From: CAZYTO01 sp964650405
Lineage (GTDB): Bacteria > Acidobacteriota > Thermoanaerobaculia > Gp7-AA8
DNA length: 15,955 nucleotides
NCBI GenBank assembly: GCA_964650405.1
Contig: CAZYTO010000119.1
Coordinates: 1-15,955 of the forward strand
Direction of reading: 5' to 3'
How positions within the stretch are numbered: the first letter of the stretch is position 1; each line of letters begins with the position of its first letter. Shown piece after piece: positions 1 through 6,051 of this stretch. The notes beneath the pieces are model-generated. The model was not told the origin of the DNA and did not search any database. It saw only the letters and a program-made list of their open reading frames with translations. The position numbers and the translations under genes are program-made.

Positions 1-1082
1 GGCGCCCGCCGCGTGGCCTTCTCCGGCCGGCGCATGGCCGGCTTGGGAATGGCCTTCGGCCGCGTGGCCGGCGGATCGTCGAGATAGAGCGGATCCTCGA
101 ACTCGCCGTCGTCGAGGGGCGTCACGAGGCGAGCGGGAGACGGCGCGCGGCGGGATGGAGGCGGATCGGCTTCCAGAGACTTCGCGGCGGCGGCGCCATT
201 CCCGCTCGCCGCTCGCCGTTCTCCGCTCGCCGGCCCCTCATAGAGTGCAAACGGATCATGCGCCTCCTGCCTGGCCAGCTCCTCGGCGGCCTTGCGGAGG
301 TCGGCCTTGGTCACCTTGCGGATCTGGAAGTGCCCCGCGCCCTTCACTTCGCGGACGATCGGGCTGACCGGTCCGGGCAGGACGGCGTCGCGGTCGGTCG
401 TGGCCGGCACGAGCCGCAGCGCGGGCTGCTCGATGTGATCGAGGTGCTTGCGGACGATGGCGTCCTTCATCTTCTCCTTGCGTCGGCGCTCGGTGAAGCG
501 CGCCCAGTGCAGGGAGATGTTGCGGCCGAGGGCGGCGAACTTCCCGTGAATGGCGCCGAGGATGGCCGCCAGGCTGATGCGCGTGGAGAGGAGAAAGCCA
601 ACCAGGATGGCCGTGACCAGCACGATGGCCGCGCCGCCATGGTTGAGGTTGCGCGAGATGACGCCGTTGATCTCCGAGCCGAGGTAGCCGCCGGACGGGA
701 GGAGAGCGCCGCGCACCCACACCTTGCCCGCGGCGAGGTCGAGCAGCGGCGGCGAAGCGATGGTGAGGATGGTCAGGCCGATGGGCTTCGTCTGCAGGAA
801 CTCGATCTCGCGGCCCCACAGCCGGTTCCATCCGGCCACGAGCAGCGCGCCCGGAAAGAGCAGCGACGCGAAGCCGAAGAAGCTGACGAAGACCCAGGAG
901 ATCGTGGCGCCGTAGTAGCCGATGACGTTGGCCACGACGGTGTTGGTGGAGGTGTGAAACGCGGAGGCGTCGTCGGAGTGGTAGGTGATGAGCGCCGCAC
1001 CGAGAATGACGCCCGCCATCAGGACGATGATCCCGATCAGTTCCCCGCCCCGGCGGCTCCGGGAGAATTCCAAGAGTCCCAT
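1..1082 (-). CDS. ftsK: FtsK/SpoIIIE-type DNA translocase, N-terminal part (partial)
   Basis: About 360 residues are open from the ATG at 1082 to the left edge; the motor domain lies outside the window. The protein starts MGLLEFSRSRRGGELIGI and has hydrophobic segments at about residues 15-34, 56-85, 101-117 and 150-176. This is the four-pass membrane anchor of FtsK/SpoIIIE proteins. A basic cytoplasmic stretch (ERRRKEKMKD, near 200) and a Pro/Ala-rich linker follow, as expected before the RecA-like ATPase. By family knowledge it pumps and resolves chromosome termini at the septum during division. The linker contains SGERRAASGNG, encoded by a GC-rich word repeat at 201-233 that resembles intergenic repeats in this window. 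No good Shine-Dalgarno is seen; the ATG was chosen because an upstream ATG in another frame stops at once. The identity rests on membrane topology and linker, since the ATPase motifs are not visible. Confidence 0.85.
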   Translation of the reverse strand, partial: MGLLEFSRSRRGGELIGIIVLMAGVILGAALITYHSDDASAFHTSTNTVVANVIGYYGATISWVFVSFFGFASLLFPGALLVAGWNRLWGREIEFLQTKPIGLTILTIASPPLLDLAAGKVWVRGALLPSGGYLGSEINGVISRNLNHGGAAIVLVTAILVGFLLSTRISLAAILGAIHGKFAALGRNISLHWARFTERRRKEKMKDAIVRKHLDHIEQPALRLVPATTDRDAVLPGPVSPIVREVKGAGHFQIRKVTKADLRKAAEELARQEAHDPFALYEGPASGERRAASGNGAAAAKSLEADPPPSRRAPSPARLVTPLDDGEFEDPLYLDDPPATRPKAIPKPAMRRPEKATRRA

Positions 1083-1111
1083 CACACCCGACACATCGTA
1101 AAGAGTAGCAG

Positions 1112-1223
1112 ATTCGCTGCTTATTCGCTGGAGTCGCTGAATCGCTTATTCGCTGTTCGCTTATTCGCTGGTAGCTGGTTGCTCGGTTGCTCGGTTACTG
1201 GGTTGCTGAGTTGCTCGGTTGCT
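1112..1223. repeat. Degenerate word repeat (ATTCGCT / GTTGCTCG)
   Basis: This is a run of overlapping 7-10-base words: first several copies of TTATTCGCT and TTCGCTG, then GTTGCTCG, GTTACTGG and GTTGCTGAG. It fills the gap between two minus-strand genes, the 162-residue protein and ftsK. The copies are imperfect and the spacing is irregular, so it is not a simple microsatellite. It lies in the ftsK upstream region and belongs to the same style of repeat as 8050-8162 and 14357-14464. Confidence 0.8.
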
Positions 1224-1297
1224 GGAGTGGTTAAAGGCGAGTGGTTAGAGGGGCGACACGCGCCTGACCACCCTAACCACTATCCACTAACCACTCC
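1224..1297. repeat. Long imperfect hairpin built from GAGTGGTTA words
   Basis: GGAGTGGTTA at 1224-1233 pairs perfectly with TAACCACTCC at 1288-1297. Inside that, GTGGTTAG at 1241-1248 pairs with CTAACCAC at 1273-1280. The stem therefore repeats its own word on each arm. It lies just downstream of the stop of the 162-residue gene on the minus strand, so it could end or protect that transcript. There is no clear U tract. It abuts the ATTCGCT word array, and the two look like parts of one composite intergenic element. Confidence 0.75.
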
Positions 1298-1314
1298 AAT
1301 ACAACACTTCTCTC

Positions 1315-1803
1315 TCACCTCCGCGCCTTCCCTCGCCTCTGATGCAGGCGGAGCTCCCGCTGCAGATTCCGCACCGGCTCGGCGAGAGCGCTACGAGGCT
1401 GCCGCGCGCGCTGCTTGGCCTCCAGGAACGCGTCCACCGCCACCAACTCGATCTCCGCGTCCGCGGCGCCGAGCAACTGTCCAAGCTCGGCTTGCGTGTC
1501 CTTGATGACGGCCAGGAGTCCCTGCATCATTTCGAACCAGCGCGCCACGCGCTCGAGGCGGAGGGCGACTTCGTTCGGATCGAGGTCCGTACTCCGGAGG
1601 CCCACCTGGCCGTTCCGCAACCGCGTGGCCGTCCGCCGCATGCGGCCCGGAGAGGCCTGTCGGCAGCCCGTCAGGTCGAGCACGTCGAAATCGAGGTCCC
1701 AAAGGTCCTGCGCTTCCGCGAGCAGCGGAGCGAGGCGGGCCTGGAACTTGTTCAGCAGCTCCGTCGTGGGGCGTGCGTAGAGGTTTTCATTCTTCGTTGC
1801 CAT
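1315..1803 (-). CDS. Hypothetical helical protein (162 aa)
   Basis: I do not recognise this family. The chosen start is the ATG at 1803 (MATKNENLYARPT), because AAGGAG sits six bases before it. A longer frame to 1848 lacks such a site. The protein is charged and almost entirely helix-compatible, with no signal peptide or membrane segment. It contains a DLDFDVLDLTG stretch near residue 37, a Trp/Phe/Met-rich helix (VARWFEMMQGLLAVIKD) in the middle, and a very basic C-terminus (RELRLHQRRGKARR). The basic tail would suit nucleic-acid or acidic-partner binding, but that is inference. It lies 80 bp downstream of the 211-residue gene on the same strand and is probably co-transcribed with it. Confidence 0.7.
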   Translation of the reverse strand: MATKNENLYARPTTELLNKFQARLAPLLAEAQDLWDLDFDVLDLTGCRQASPGRMRRTATRLRNGQVGLRSTDLDPNEVALRLERVARWFEMMQGLLAVIKDTQAELGQLLGAADAEIELVAVDAFLEAKQRARQPRSALAEPVRNLQRELRLHQRRGKARR

Positions 1804-1883
1804 CGTCATCTCCTTTCCTTCGAGCGGGAAACTGGCCGGACGCGCCAACCGCGCGCGCCCGGCCCACTCCCACCCAACACGGT

Positions 1884-2519
1884 CTACTGCTTCGACTCAG
1901 CCGCGGTGGTCTGCGACGGGGACTCCTGCGCCGGGGACTCCTGCGCCGGCGTGGGAGCCTTCGGCACCGTCGGAGTGACCGCCTTCTTGCGGCGGCCCGC
2001 CGTCCGGAGACGCTGGATCTCCTTCACGTGCGTGCGCAGTCCCGGGTTGTCGCGTGCGGCCTGTCTCGCGATCCCGTACGCCTTCGCGGCGGGGACGCCC
2101 GTACGCTGTCTGCGGATGAGGTTCGCATCCGAGACTCCGCTGAGGAACCTCTTCAACTCCGCCTCCACCACCGTCCAGCGGTTGGTCTCCTCGACCATCG
2201 TCTGCGCCTGATCTGGAGGCACACCGACGGCCGGCACCATCTCATCGGACGCACCGATGGCGTTGATGGACGCCTGCACCGCCGTCGCCGGCCCGCCGGC
2301 GCGGGACAGGACCCGCGCCAGAGCGCGCTCCCTGTCGGTCAGCGGGTCGACCTTGGGCATCTGCGCCCGCAACGCACGCAACCCCTCCACCACCTGTTCC
2401 GGCGTCAACGCCACCGGCGGAGTATCCGCCGCCTGGGGCGTGACGTTCGGGGACGACTGCTTCGAGTCGGGAACGACGTTCGTTCCCTGAGTCACCTGGG
2501 ACTGGTTATTGGTTTCCAT
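1884..2519 (-). CDS. Hypothetical helical protein with QES-repeat tail (211 aa)
   Basis: I do not recognise this family. The start is the ATG at 2519 (METNNQSQVTQG), preceded by a purine-rich GAAAGGAACGAG. The first 45 residues are Gln/Asn/Pro/Thr-rich and probably disordered. The middle (about 46-180) is helical, with LTDRERALARVLSRAGG and a basic stretch DANLIRRQRTGVPAAKAYG. The C-terminus is basic (RLRTAGRRKK), then low-complexity with two copies of PAQES that come from a perfect 15-bp tandem repeat at 1918-1947. There is no signal peptide or membrane segment. It is first in a probable two-gene unit with the 162-residue protein and is read from the strong promoter at 2852-2880 after a leader of about 325 bases. 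A role in DNA or RNA binding is possible but unproven. Confidence 0.75.
   Translation of the reverse strand: METNNQSQVTQGTNVVPDSKQSSPNVTPQAADTPPVALTPEQVVEGLRALRAQMPKVDPLTDRERALARVLSRAGGPATAVQASINAIGASDEMVPAVGVPPDQAQTMVEETNRWTVVEAELKRFLSGVSDANLIRRQRTGVPAAKAYGIARQAARDNPGLRTHVKEIQRLRTAGRRKKAVTPTVPKAPTPAQESPAQESPSQTTAAESKQ
1918..1947. repeat. Perfect 15-bp tandem duplication inside a CDS
   Basis: GGGGACTCCTGCGCC occurs twice head to tail at 1918-1932 and 1933-1947. On the minus strand it encodes repeated Pro-Ala-Gln-Glu-Ser in the disordered tail of the 211-residue protein. The two copies are identical, which suggests recent slippage. Its length is a multiple of three, so it leaves the frame intact. 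Confidence 0.9.
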
Positions 2520-2845
2520 GATCTCGTTCCTTTCTTTTTCAATTTTGTTGACCAGAGACACCGGGGGCAGCGACTGGCCGAAAGGACCGAAGGCACTTGT
2601 GCACAAGAAACCAGCGGCCCAGTCGGCTGGAAGAGACGGCGTGAGAAACACACGTCGAGACTTCCGCAAAGTGAACCCCCCGAGGTGCGCGCACCCCGAG
2701 AGCCGCGGCAGGAGGAGTACCACTCAACTCCCGCAGGGATGCTTTGTCCCCGGCACTATCCAATACCGGTGCATCCGTTGGCCGCCATGAAACTGAGGTT
2801 CGACCAGCTTCCAGTCGCGCTGAAGACACGCGGTCTCCCAGCGAT
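2520..2845 (-). other. Long probable 5' leader with palindromes, no supported gene
   Basis: About 325 bases separate the predicted start site from the first convincing start codon. The stretch holds two perfect 12-bp palindromes, GGTGCGCGCACC at 2684-2695 and CTTGTGCACAAG at 2596-2607, and a CCAGC...GCTGG pair at 2612-2631, so an RNA from here could be structured. A frame of 124 codons crosses it, but that frame overlaps the promoter and has no protein-like character. No known riboswitch consensus was recognised. Confidence 0.4.
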
Positions 2846-2851
2846 CGTATG

Positions 2852-2880
2852 AATATACGCCTGAGAACGGCGAGTGTCAA
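2852..2880 (-). promoter_or_regulatory. Near-consensus sigma-70 promoter
   Basis: On the minus strand TTGACA (2880-2875) is followed by exactly 17 bases and then TATATT (2857-2852). The -35 is a perfect match and the -10 misses one base. Transcription would start near 2845 and read toward the 211-residue gene, whose ATG is at 2519. This is the best promoter in the window by eye. Confidence 0.75.
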
Positions 2881-2949
2881 GCCCCTTTCGGAAAAAAGTT
2901 TCGAGGGCCGCACGGAGCAGCGTCGTCTAGTGGCGCAACTGCTTTCAAA

Positions 2950-3146
2950 TCAATGACTAAGACCTGCACGCTTAACGCGACATGTCATCTGACGAGTTCG
3001 TGTAGCAGGCCGTTCGGCGTGGGTCATCGCAAGTAGAACCGCACGATAGCGCCCGTGACGCCACCCTACGACGACGTACTTCAATGCCACCGAAGCTCGC
3101 GCGGCGGTATTCGTCACACGTCGAGTCCTTCCAGACTGAATGAGGG
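2950..3146. other. Intergenic gap, nothing recognised
   Basis: This stretch lies downstream of the HEPN-like gene (minus strand) and upstream of the 2852-2880 promoter. I see no tRNA, clear hairpin terminator or protein-like frame. A 106-codon minus frame here overlaps the HEPN-like gene and reads as random sequence. Confidence 0.4.
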
Positions 3147-3788
3147 TCAGCCGGGGACTCCCGGAGGCGGTAGTGGCGCCGTTGACGTGCCTTGTAGTAA
3201 TCGGGCAGTTTCCGCCTGCATAGCCGCAGTGCAACGCGCTAGGAGTCGATCGGTTGATGCAATGTACCACGCAAACGCGCTGACCACCGTTTGAACTTCC
3301 GGCAATGTAAGATCTATTGCTGCCAAATCGCGCGGATGCGTGATTCGATGACGGATTTTGAGCGACCCCAGAAAACTCTCCCAGCCGCCGTCGCCGTATT
3401 CGATTCCGGTTTCTATCGCGAAGGCGCGCCCAAACAACTCCGACGTGAATCGGAAGTTGCGCTCAAGCTTCAGAAACTTGGTGCGCGCTTCCGGCTTCCC
3501 ATTCGCGGCAATCTCATACGATTCTTCATCGATTAGTGATCGCTCAGCAACGGTGAGCGTGATTCGCCCGCCATCGGCGGCATCGCGTACAACTAATCGC
3601 ATTTCGAAGACCGACGACTCGACATAGGCAAAGAAGGCGCGGACAAAGGCACGCGCCCAGAACTGATTGACTCTCCCGGATTCCATTGAGGTACGGCTGA
3701 ATTCGTCTCGGCAGAGTACTACATCGGTCACCAACACCTGCGCGATCTGAAGCCACCGGTCGAAATTGAGACGCGTGGGGTTAGGCAT
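3147..3788 (-). CDS. HEPN-like protein, possible RNase or abortive-infection type (213 aa)
   Basis: The 213-residue protein is mostly helical, with no signal peptide or membrane segment. Around residues 144-154 it reads KIRHRITHPRD. R146-x4-H151 fits the R-x4-6-H signature of HEPN-fold ribonucleases, and the following HPRD resembles the 'H-P/G' seen after it in that superfamily. It is preceded by aromatic helices (FWARAFVRAFFAYVESSVFEMRL, about 43-65). HEPN proteins often act in toxin-antitoxin or phage-defence settings, but no MNT antitoxin is adjacent. The ATG at 3788 is the only good start and its ribosome site is weak. Base composition is clearly lower in GC than the metabolic genes to the right, which suggests transfer. 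The C-terminus (STAPLPPPGVPG) is disordered. A non-nuclease HEPN or an unrelated helical protein remains possible. Confidence 0.65.
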   Translation of the reverse strand: MPNPTRLNFDRWLQIAQVLVTDVVLCRDEFSRTSMESGRVNQFWARAFVRAFFAYVESSVFEMRLVVRDAADGGRITLTVAERSLIDEESYEIAANGKPEARTKFLKLERNFRFTSELFGRAFAIETGIEYGDGGWESFLGSLKIRHRITHPRDLAAIDLTLPEVQTVVSAFAWYIASTDRLLARCTAAMQAETARLLQGTSTAPLPPPGVPG

Positions 3789-3876
3789 AGTGCGTTATTC
3801 TACTGCGAAACTATCGCTGCGGTGCCCTAGGTATCGGCTGCAAGACCGAACTGACCTGCGAGTAGGATTGATCCGA

Positions 3877-4080
3877 TCACTTATTCGTGCGGCTTGGTTG
3901 GCTTCCTGTTACTGCCACGGCATTCACTTCGATCCAGTGCTGAAGAATGAGACCCTGAATGACGTCGTGCTCAGCGACGTAGCTCAAAAGCCTCTCGACT
4001 CCACAGGTACATTGGATTCCATTCGGCAACATTCGAATACGATGATCCACATCCACGCTCCCTTCCGAACCGATCCTCAC
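3877..4080 (-). CDS. Possible small hypothetical protein (67 aa)
   Basis: The frame starts with GTG at 4080 and encodes a 67-residue protein with mixed hydrophobic and acidic residues (VERLLSYVAEHDVIQGLILQHWIEV). It has balanced composition and no low-complexity sequence. It sits between the HEPN-like gene and the P-loop gene on the same strand, about 90-100 bp from each, and shares their lower GC. I do not recognise it. There is no convincing ribosome-binding site, and it could be a degraded fragment or a chance frame. Confidence 0.35.
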   Translation of the reverse strand: MRIGSEGSVDVDHRIRMLPNGIQCTCGVERLLSYVAEHDVIQGLILQHWIEVNAVAVTGSQPSRTNK

Positions 4081-4183
4081 TCGCAGGCAGCGGCGCGTAT
4101 TTTAGCAGTCTCGAACCAGCCAAAGATCAAGAGTGAGCGACAAACCACATCGCTGGCTCCTGGCTGAAGTTGCGCCGCGCTTC

Positions 4184-4636
4184 TTACGGACGCCAGACAG
4201 GCAGAATCGTGGCGCCTGCCGGAATGGAATAGTCAGGAGCGTATCGGTCGACGTTCGCCAGTTCAAGAGCTTCGTTTCTCGCCACTGCAGCTGCTCGACG
4301 GCGAATGTTTGCTTTGCACGGCTCAGGTGCGTTTTCGAAGCAGATCCACTCTATAACCAGGTCTGGAACGTGGGCTCGAAGGTAGTTCACCGCTTCCAGT
4401 TGAGAAGACCTGTGGCAGAAGTCTATATCGCTGATAATGCACGTTCCGCCGGCTCGCAGGCGTTCGATCAGTTCCGGGAGTTTCTTGGCGTGATCGAACG
4501 CGGAGCTATCGTCGATTGCGTTCGCCTTGAAGTCGTCGAAAATGCATGCTGACTTACGGCGGGACTCTAATAATTCGGTCTTGCCGGAGCCGGGTAGGCC
4601 AGCAACAATAATTGCACGTGGCGCGCTGCGGCTCAC
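4184..4636 (-). CDS. Small P-loop NTPase / AAA_33-type kinase (150 aa)
   Basis: Walker A is perfect: GLPGSGKT at residues 13-20, directly after a hydrophobic beta strand (AIIVA). A Walker B-like strand CIISDIDF lies at 66-73. An Arg-rich segment (ANIRRRAAAVARNEA, about 109-123) could form the lid. The short length and layout match small zeta-toxin/polynucleotide-kinase-like ATP-binding proteins that phosphorylate small molecules or nucleic acids; the substrate cannot be told. The C-terminal SIPAGATILPVWRP seems family-specific. The start is GTG at 4636, with GGAG about a dozen bases upstream. It lies 150 bp downstream of the XRE regulator on the same strand and shares the island-like composition of the HEPN-like gene. 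Confidence 0.8.
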   Translation of the reverse strand: MSRSAPRAIIVAGLPGSGKTELLESRRKSACIFDDFKANAIDDSSAFDHAKKLPELIERLRAGGTCIISDIDFCHRSSQLEAVNYLRAHVPDLVIEWICFENAPEPCKANIRRRAAAVARNEALELANVDRYAPDYSIPAGATILPVWRP

Positions 4637-4786
4637 TTATTTTTGTGACTCCGACGATCACCATTCTAGACCATCGAGTTGCTAGCGGCATCTGCCGACA
4701 AGCTCTCGCAGTGCCCGAGGCAGTTGCAGCCCCACGACGGCACAGCGGCCTGATCCCGACATTCAGACACATCCGAACTTGAGTCG

Positions 4787-5050
4787 TCACCGCCCGATCA
4801 GCGAACCAATATCCGTCTTGTCATACGCGCCGACAAGATCCATCACCTTGCAGTTCAGGGCGACGGCGAGGCGGAGGATGGTCGTGAGGCTGGGGACCTT
4901 CAGGCCGTGCTCCATGTTGTTGATGTAGGTCAACGACATGCCGGCTCCTTCGGCGAGGCCTCGCTGCGAGATGCCGCGCTTCTGCCTCACTTCGCGGAGG
5001 CGCTGCGCGAAGAGCGCGGCTTCGGGCTGGATTTCCTGCGGTTTCACCAC
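4787..5050 (-). CDS. XRE-family helix-turn-helix regulator (87 aa)
   Basis: Residues 13-74 form a complete Cro/CI-type HTH (FAQRLREVRQKRGISQRGLA, then GMSLTYINNMEHGLKVPSL, then ILRLAVALNCKVMDLV). It is a stand-alone DNA-binding protein with short flanking tails and no effector domain. The start is GTG at 5050 with AGGTGA just upstream; a second GTG follows immediately. It is divergent from the HTH/RHH gene at 5116, and the 65-bp gap contains repeated TAGAGCAAC sites, so it probably controls both genes. Single-domain XRE proteins of this size serve as antitoxins, phage-type repressors or restriction-modification controllers. The downstream P-loop kinase is a possible partner, but the 150-bp gap weakens the link. 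Confidence 0.9.
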   Translation of the reverse strand: MVKPQEIQPEAALFAQRLREVRQKRGISQRGLAEGAGMSLTYINNMEHGLKVPSLTTILRLAVALNCKVMDLVGAYDKTDIGSLIGR

Positions 5051-5058
5051 TTCACCTG

Positions 5059-5098
5059 TTGCTTTTTAGAGCAACTTAATGTACCTTTATAGAGCAAC
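5059..5098. promoter_or_regulatory. Operator region between the divergent regulators
   Basis: GTTGCTTTTTAGAGCAAC at 5058-5075 is an inverted repeat with 6-base arms. Its right part, TTTTTAGAGCAAC (5063-5075), recurs as TTTATAGAGCAAC at 5086-5098, exactly 23 bp away. The two sites fill most of the short gap between the divergent starts. This layout is typical of cooperative binding by a dimeric HTH repressor; the XRE product is the obvious candidate. Confidence 0.6.
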
Positions 5099-5115
5099 AG
5101 AGAAGGCGTGCTCAT

Positions 5116-5601
5116 ATGCTCGAACCCGACGTCGTCGAACGCATCCGTGCCATTTTCCTCCATCAACGGCCGCACGTCAGCATCGCCGAGGCGACGGCGC
5201 TGCTCGGGTGGACGCGTCGGGAGATAGCGGAGGCGATCCGCGCGGGCGAGATCGAGGTCAACAAGACTCCCGTGGGTGAGTGGATCTGGCGCGACGAGCT
5301 GTGGGCGAAGGCGCTGGAGCTGTGGTCGCCCGAAGCGATCGAGGAAGCTCTTGGCGCCGAGGCGGACGACGCCCTCCCGTCGCCGTTGCGCCTGACCGAT
5401 CTGCACGTCCGCATCCCCCGTTACCAGCTTGCCATGCTCGAACACCTGGCCCGGCGCGATCGGACCTCGGTCAGCCACGTGCTCACGCGTGAGCTGGACG
5501 GCGTGGCCAGCGCGAATGCGGAGGAGCTGTCCCGGTCCGTGATCGGGTTCGACGGCGCGATGCACTGGCCGAATGCGGATGACGCGCAGATTCCCTGCTG
5601 A
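5116..5601 (+). CDS. HTH plus ribbon-helix-helix-like DNA-binding protein (161 aa)
   Basis: Residues 22-48 (SIAEATALLGWTRREIAEAI and following) read as a MerR/excisionase-type helix-turn-helix. Residues about 92-130 (RLTDLHVRIPRYQLAMLEHL, then ARRDRTSVSHVLTRELDGV) match the strand-helix-helix pattern of ribbon-helix-helix proteins, where the strand contacts the major groove. An acidic linker joins the two. The C-terminal 30 residues look disordered. There is no membrane segment. The ATG at 5116 has AAGG nine bases upstream. The gene is divergent from the XRE regulator and lies only 75 bp before the first palindrome array, which makes it a natural candidate to bind that array. I do not recognise a named family. 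The RHH reading is from pattern alone. Confidence 0.75.
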   Translation: MLEPDVVERIRAIFLHQRPHVSIAEATALLGWTRREIAEAIRAGEIEVNKTPVGEWIWRDELWAKALELWSPEAIEEALGAEADDALPSPLRLTDLHVRIPRYQLAMLEHLARRDRTSVSHVLTRELDGVASANAEELSRSVIGFDGAMHWPNADDAQIPC

Positions 5602-5675
5602 TTCGAACCGGACATGTTTCCAAAAACGGGCTCTCCGCGTCGATTTCGGCATTCTTTCATGAAGTGAAAAGGGCG

Positions 5676-5764
5676 TGACTACCGGTGATCACGCCTGACT
5701 ACCGGTGATCACGCCTGACTACCGGTGGTCACGGCTGACTACCGGTAGTCACGGCTGACTACTG
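5676..5764. repeat. Palindrome array 1, 20-bp period (4 copies plus a partial)
   Basis: ACCGGT occurs at 5681, 5701, 5721 and 5741, exactly 20 bp apart, each preceded by GACT. A broken fifth copy starts at 5757. The fourth copy is a perfect 16-bp palindrome, TGACTACCGGTAGTCA (5736-5751). The right half varies (GATCACGCCT, GGTCACGGCT, AGTCACGGCT) while the left half is fixed. The period is not a multiple of three and stop codons occur, so this is a DNA-level repeat. Confidence 0.95.
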
Positions 5765-6051
5765 TGGACGATCGCGGAAAACCGACGAAAAATGGACCAC
5801 GAGTCGACCGGCGACGTCATCGCGCGCGAAGCGCGCTCGCCGCCGGTTACGGCGGCGTTACAACACGCATTGAGACTCGCCGGCGGCGGCCGGGCGGGCG
5901 GCGGAAGGGGCGTGTCGTCGAAAAACCGGGCTTATGATGGTTAGTTCCGCCGTCGATCGGATACGACGCGTTCCCGCCCTTTCCACCCCGCCGACGGCGT
6001 CGTCGGCGACGACGAAATGGTTCAAAAAACCGCGGTTCCTGGTGATCGTCA
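5765..6051. other. Inter-array segment with two hairpins
   Basis: This is about 290 bp between the two palindrome arrays with no convincing gene. It contains CGCGC-GAA-GCGCG at 5821-5833 and, two bases on, CGCCGCC-GGTTAC-GGCGGCG at 5836-5855. A GC-rich run follows (5874-5903). The right end holds ACCGCGGT and a GGTGATCGTC that resembles a decayed array unit. Neither hairpin has a T run, so they are not textbook terminators. Confidence 0.6.

Noticed and set aside
258..1505. Long forward frame of 415 codons
   Set aside because: It lies antisense to ftsK and runs through the word repeats; Arg/Gly/Ala-rich without motifs, as expected from high-GC antisense.
2740..2790. Cyclic-di-GMP riboswitch-like pieces in the leader
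   Set aside because: A GGGGACAAAGC-like string is present, but the conserved order of stems and the other consensus segments are missing.
2916..2956. tRNA-like sequence (CTAGTGGCGCAACTGC)
   Set aside because: It hints at a D-arm, but no acceptor stem, anticodon arm or T-loop follows.
2950..3270. Reverse frame of 106 codons
   Set aside because: It overlaps the 3' end of the HEPN-like gene in another frame and reads as random sequence.
4554..4790. Reverse frame of 78 codons that starts over the XRE stop
   Set aside because: Although the GTGA overlap looks like coupling, it runs into the P-loop gene in another frame and has no protein-like pattern.
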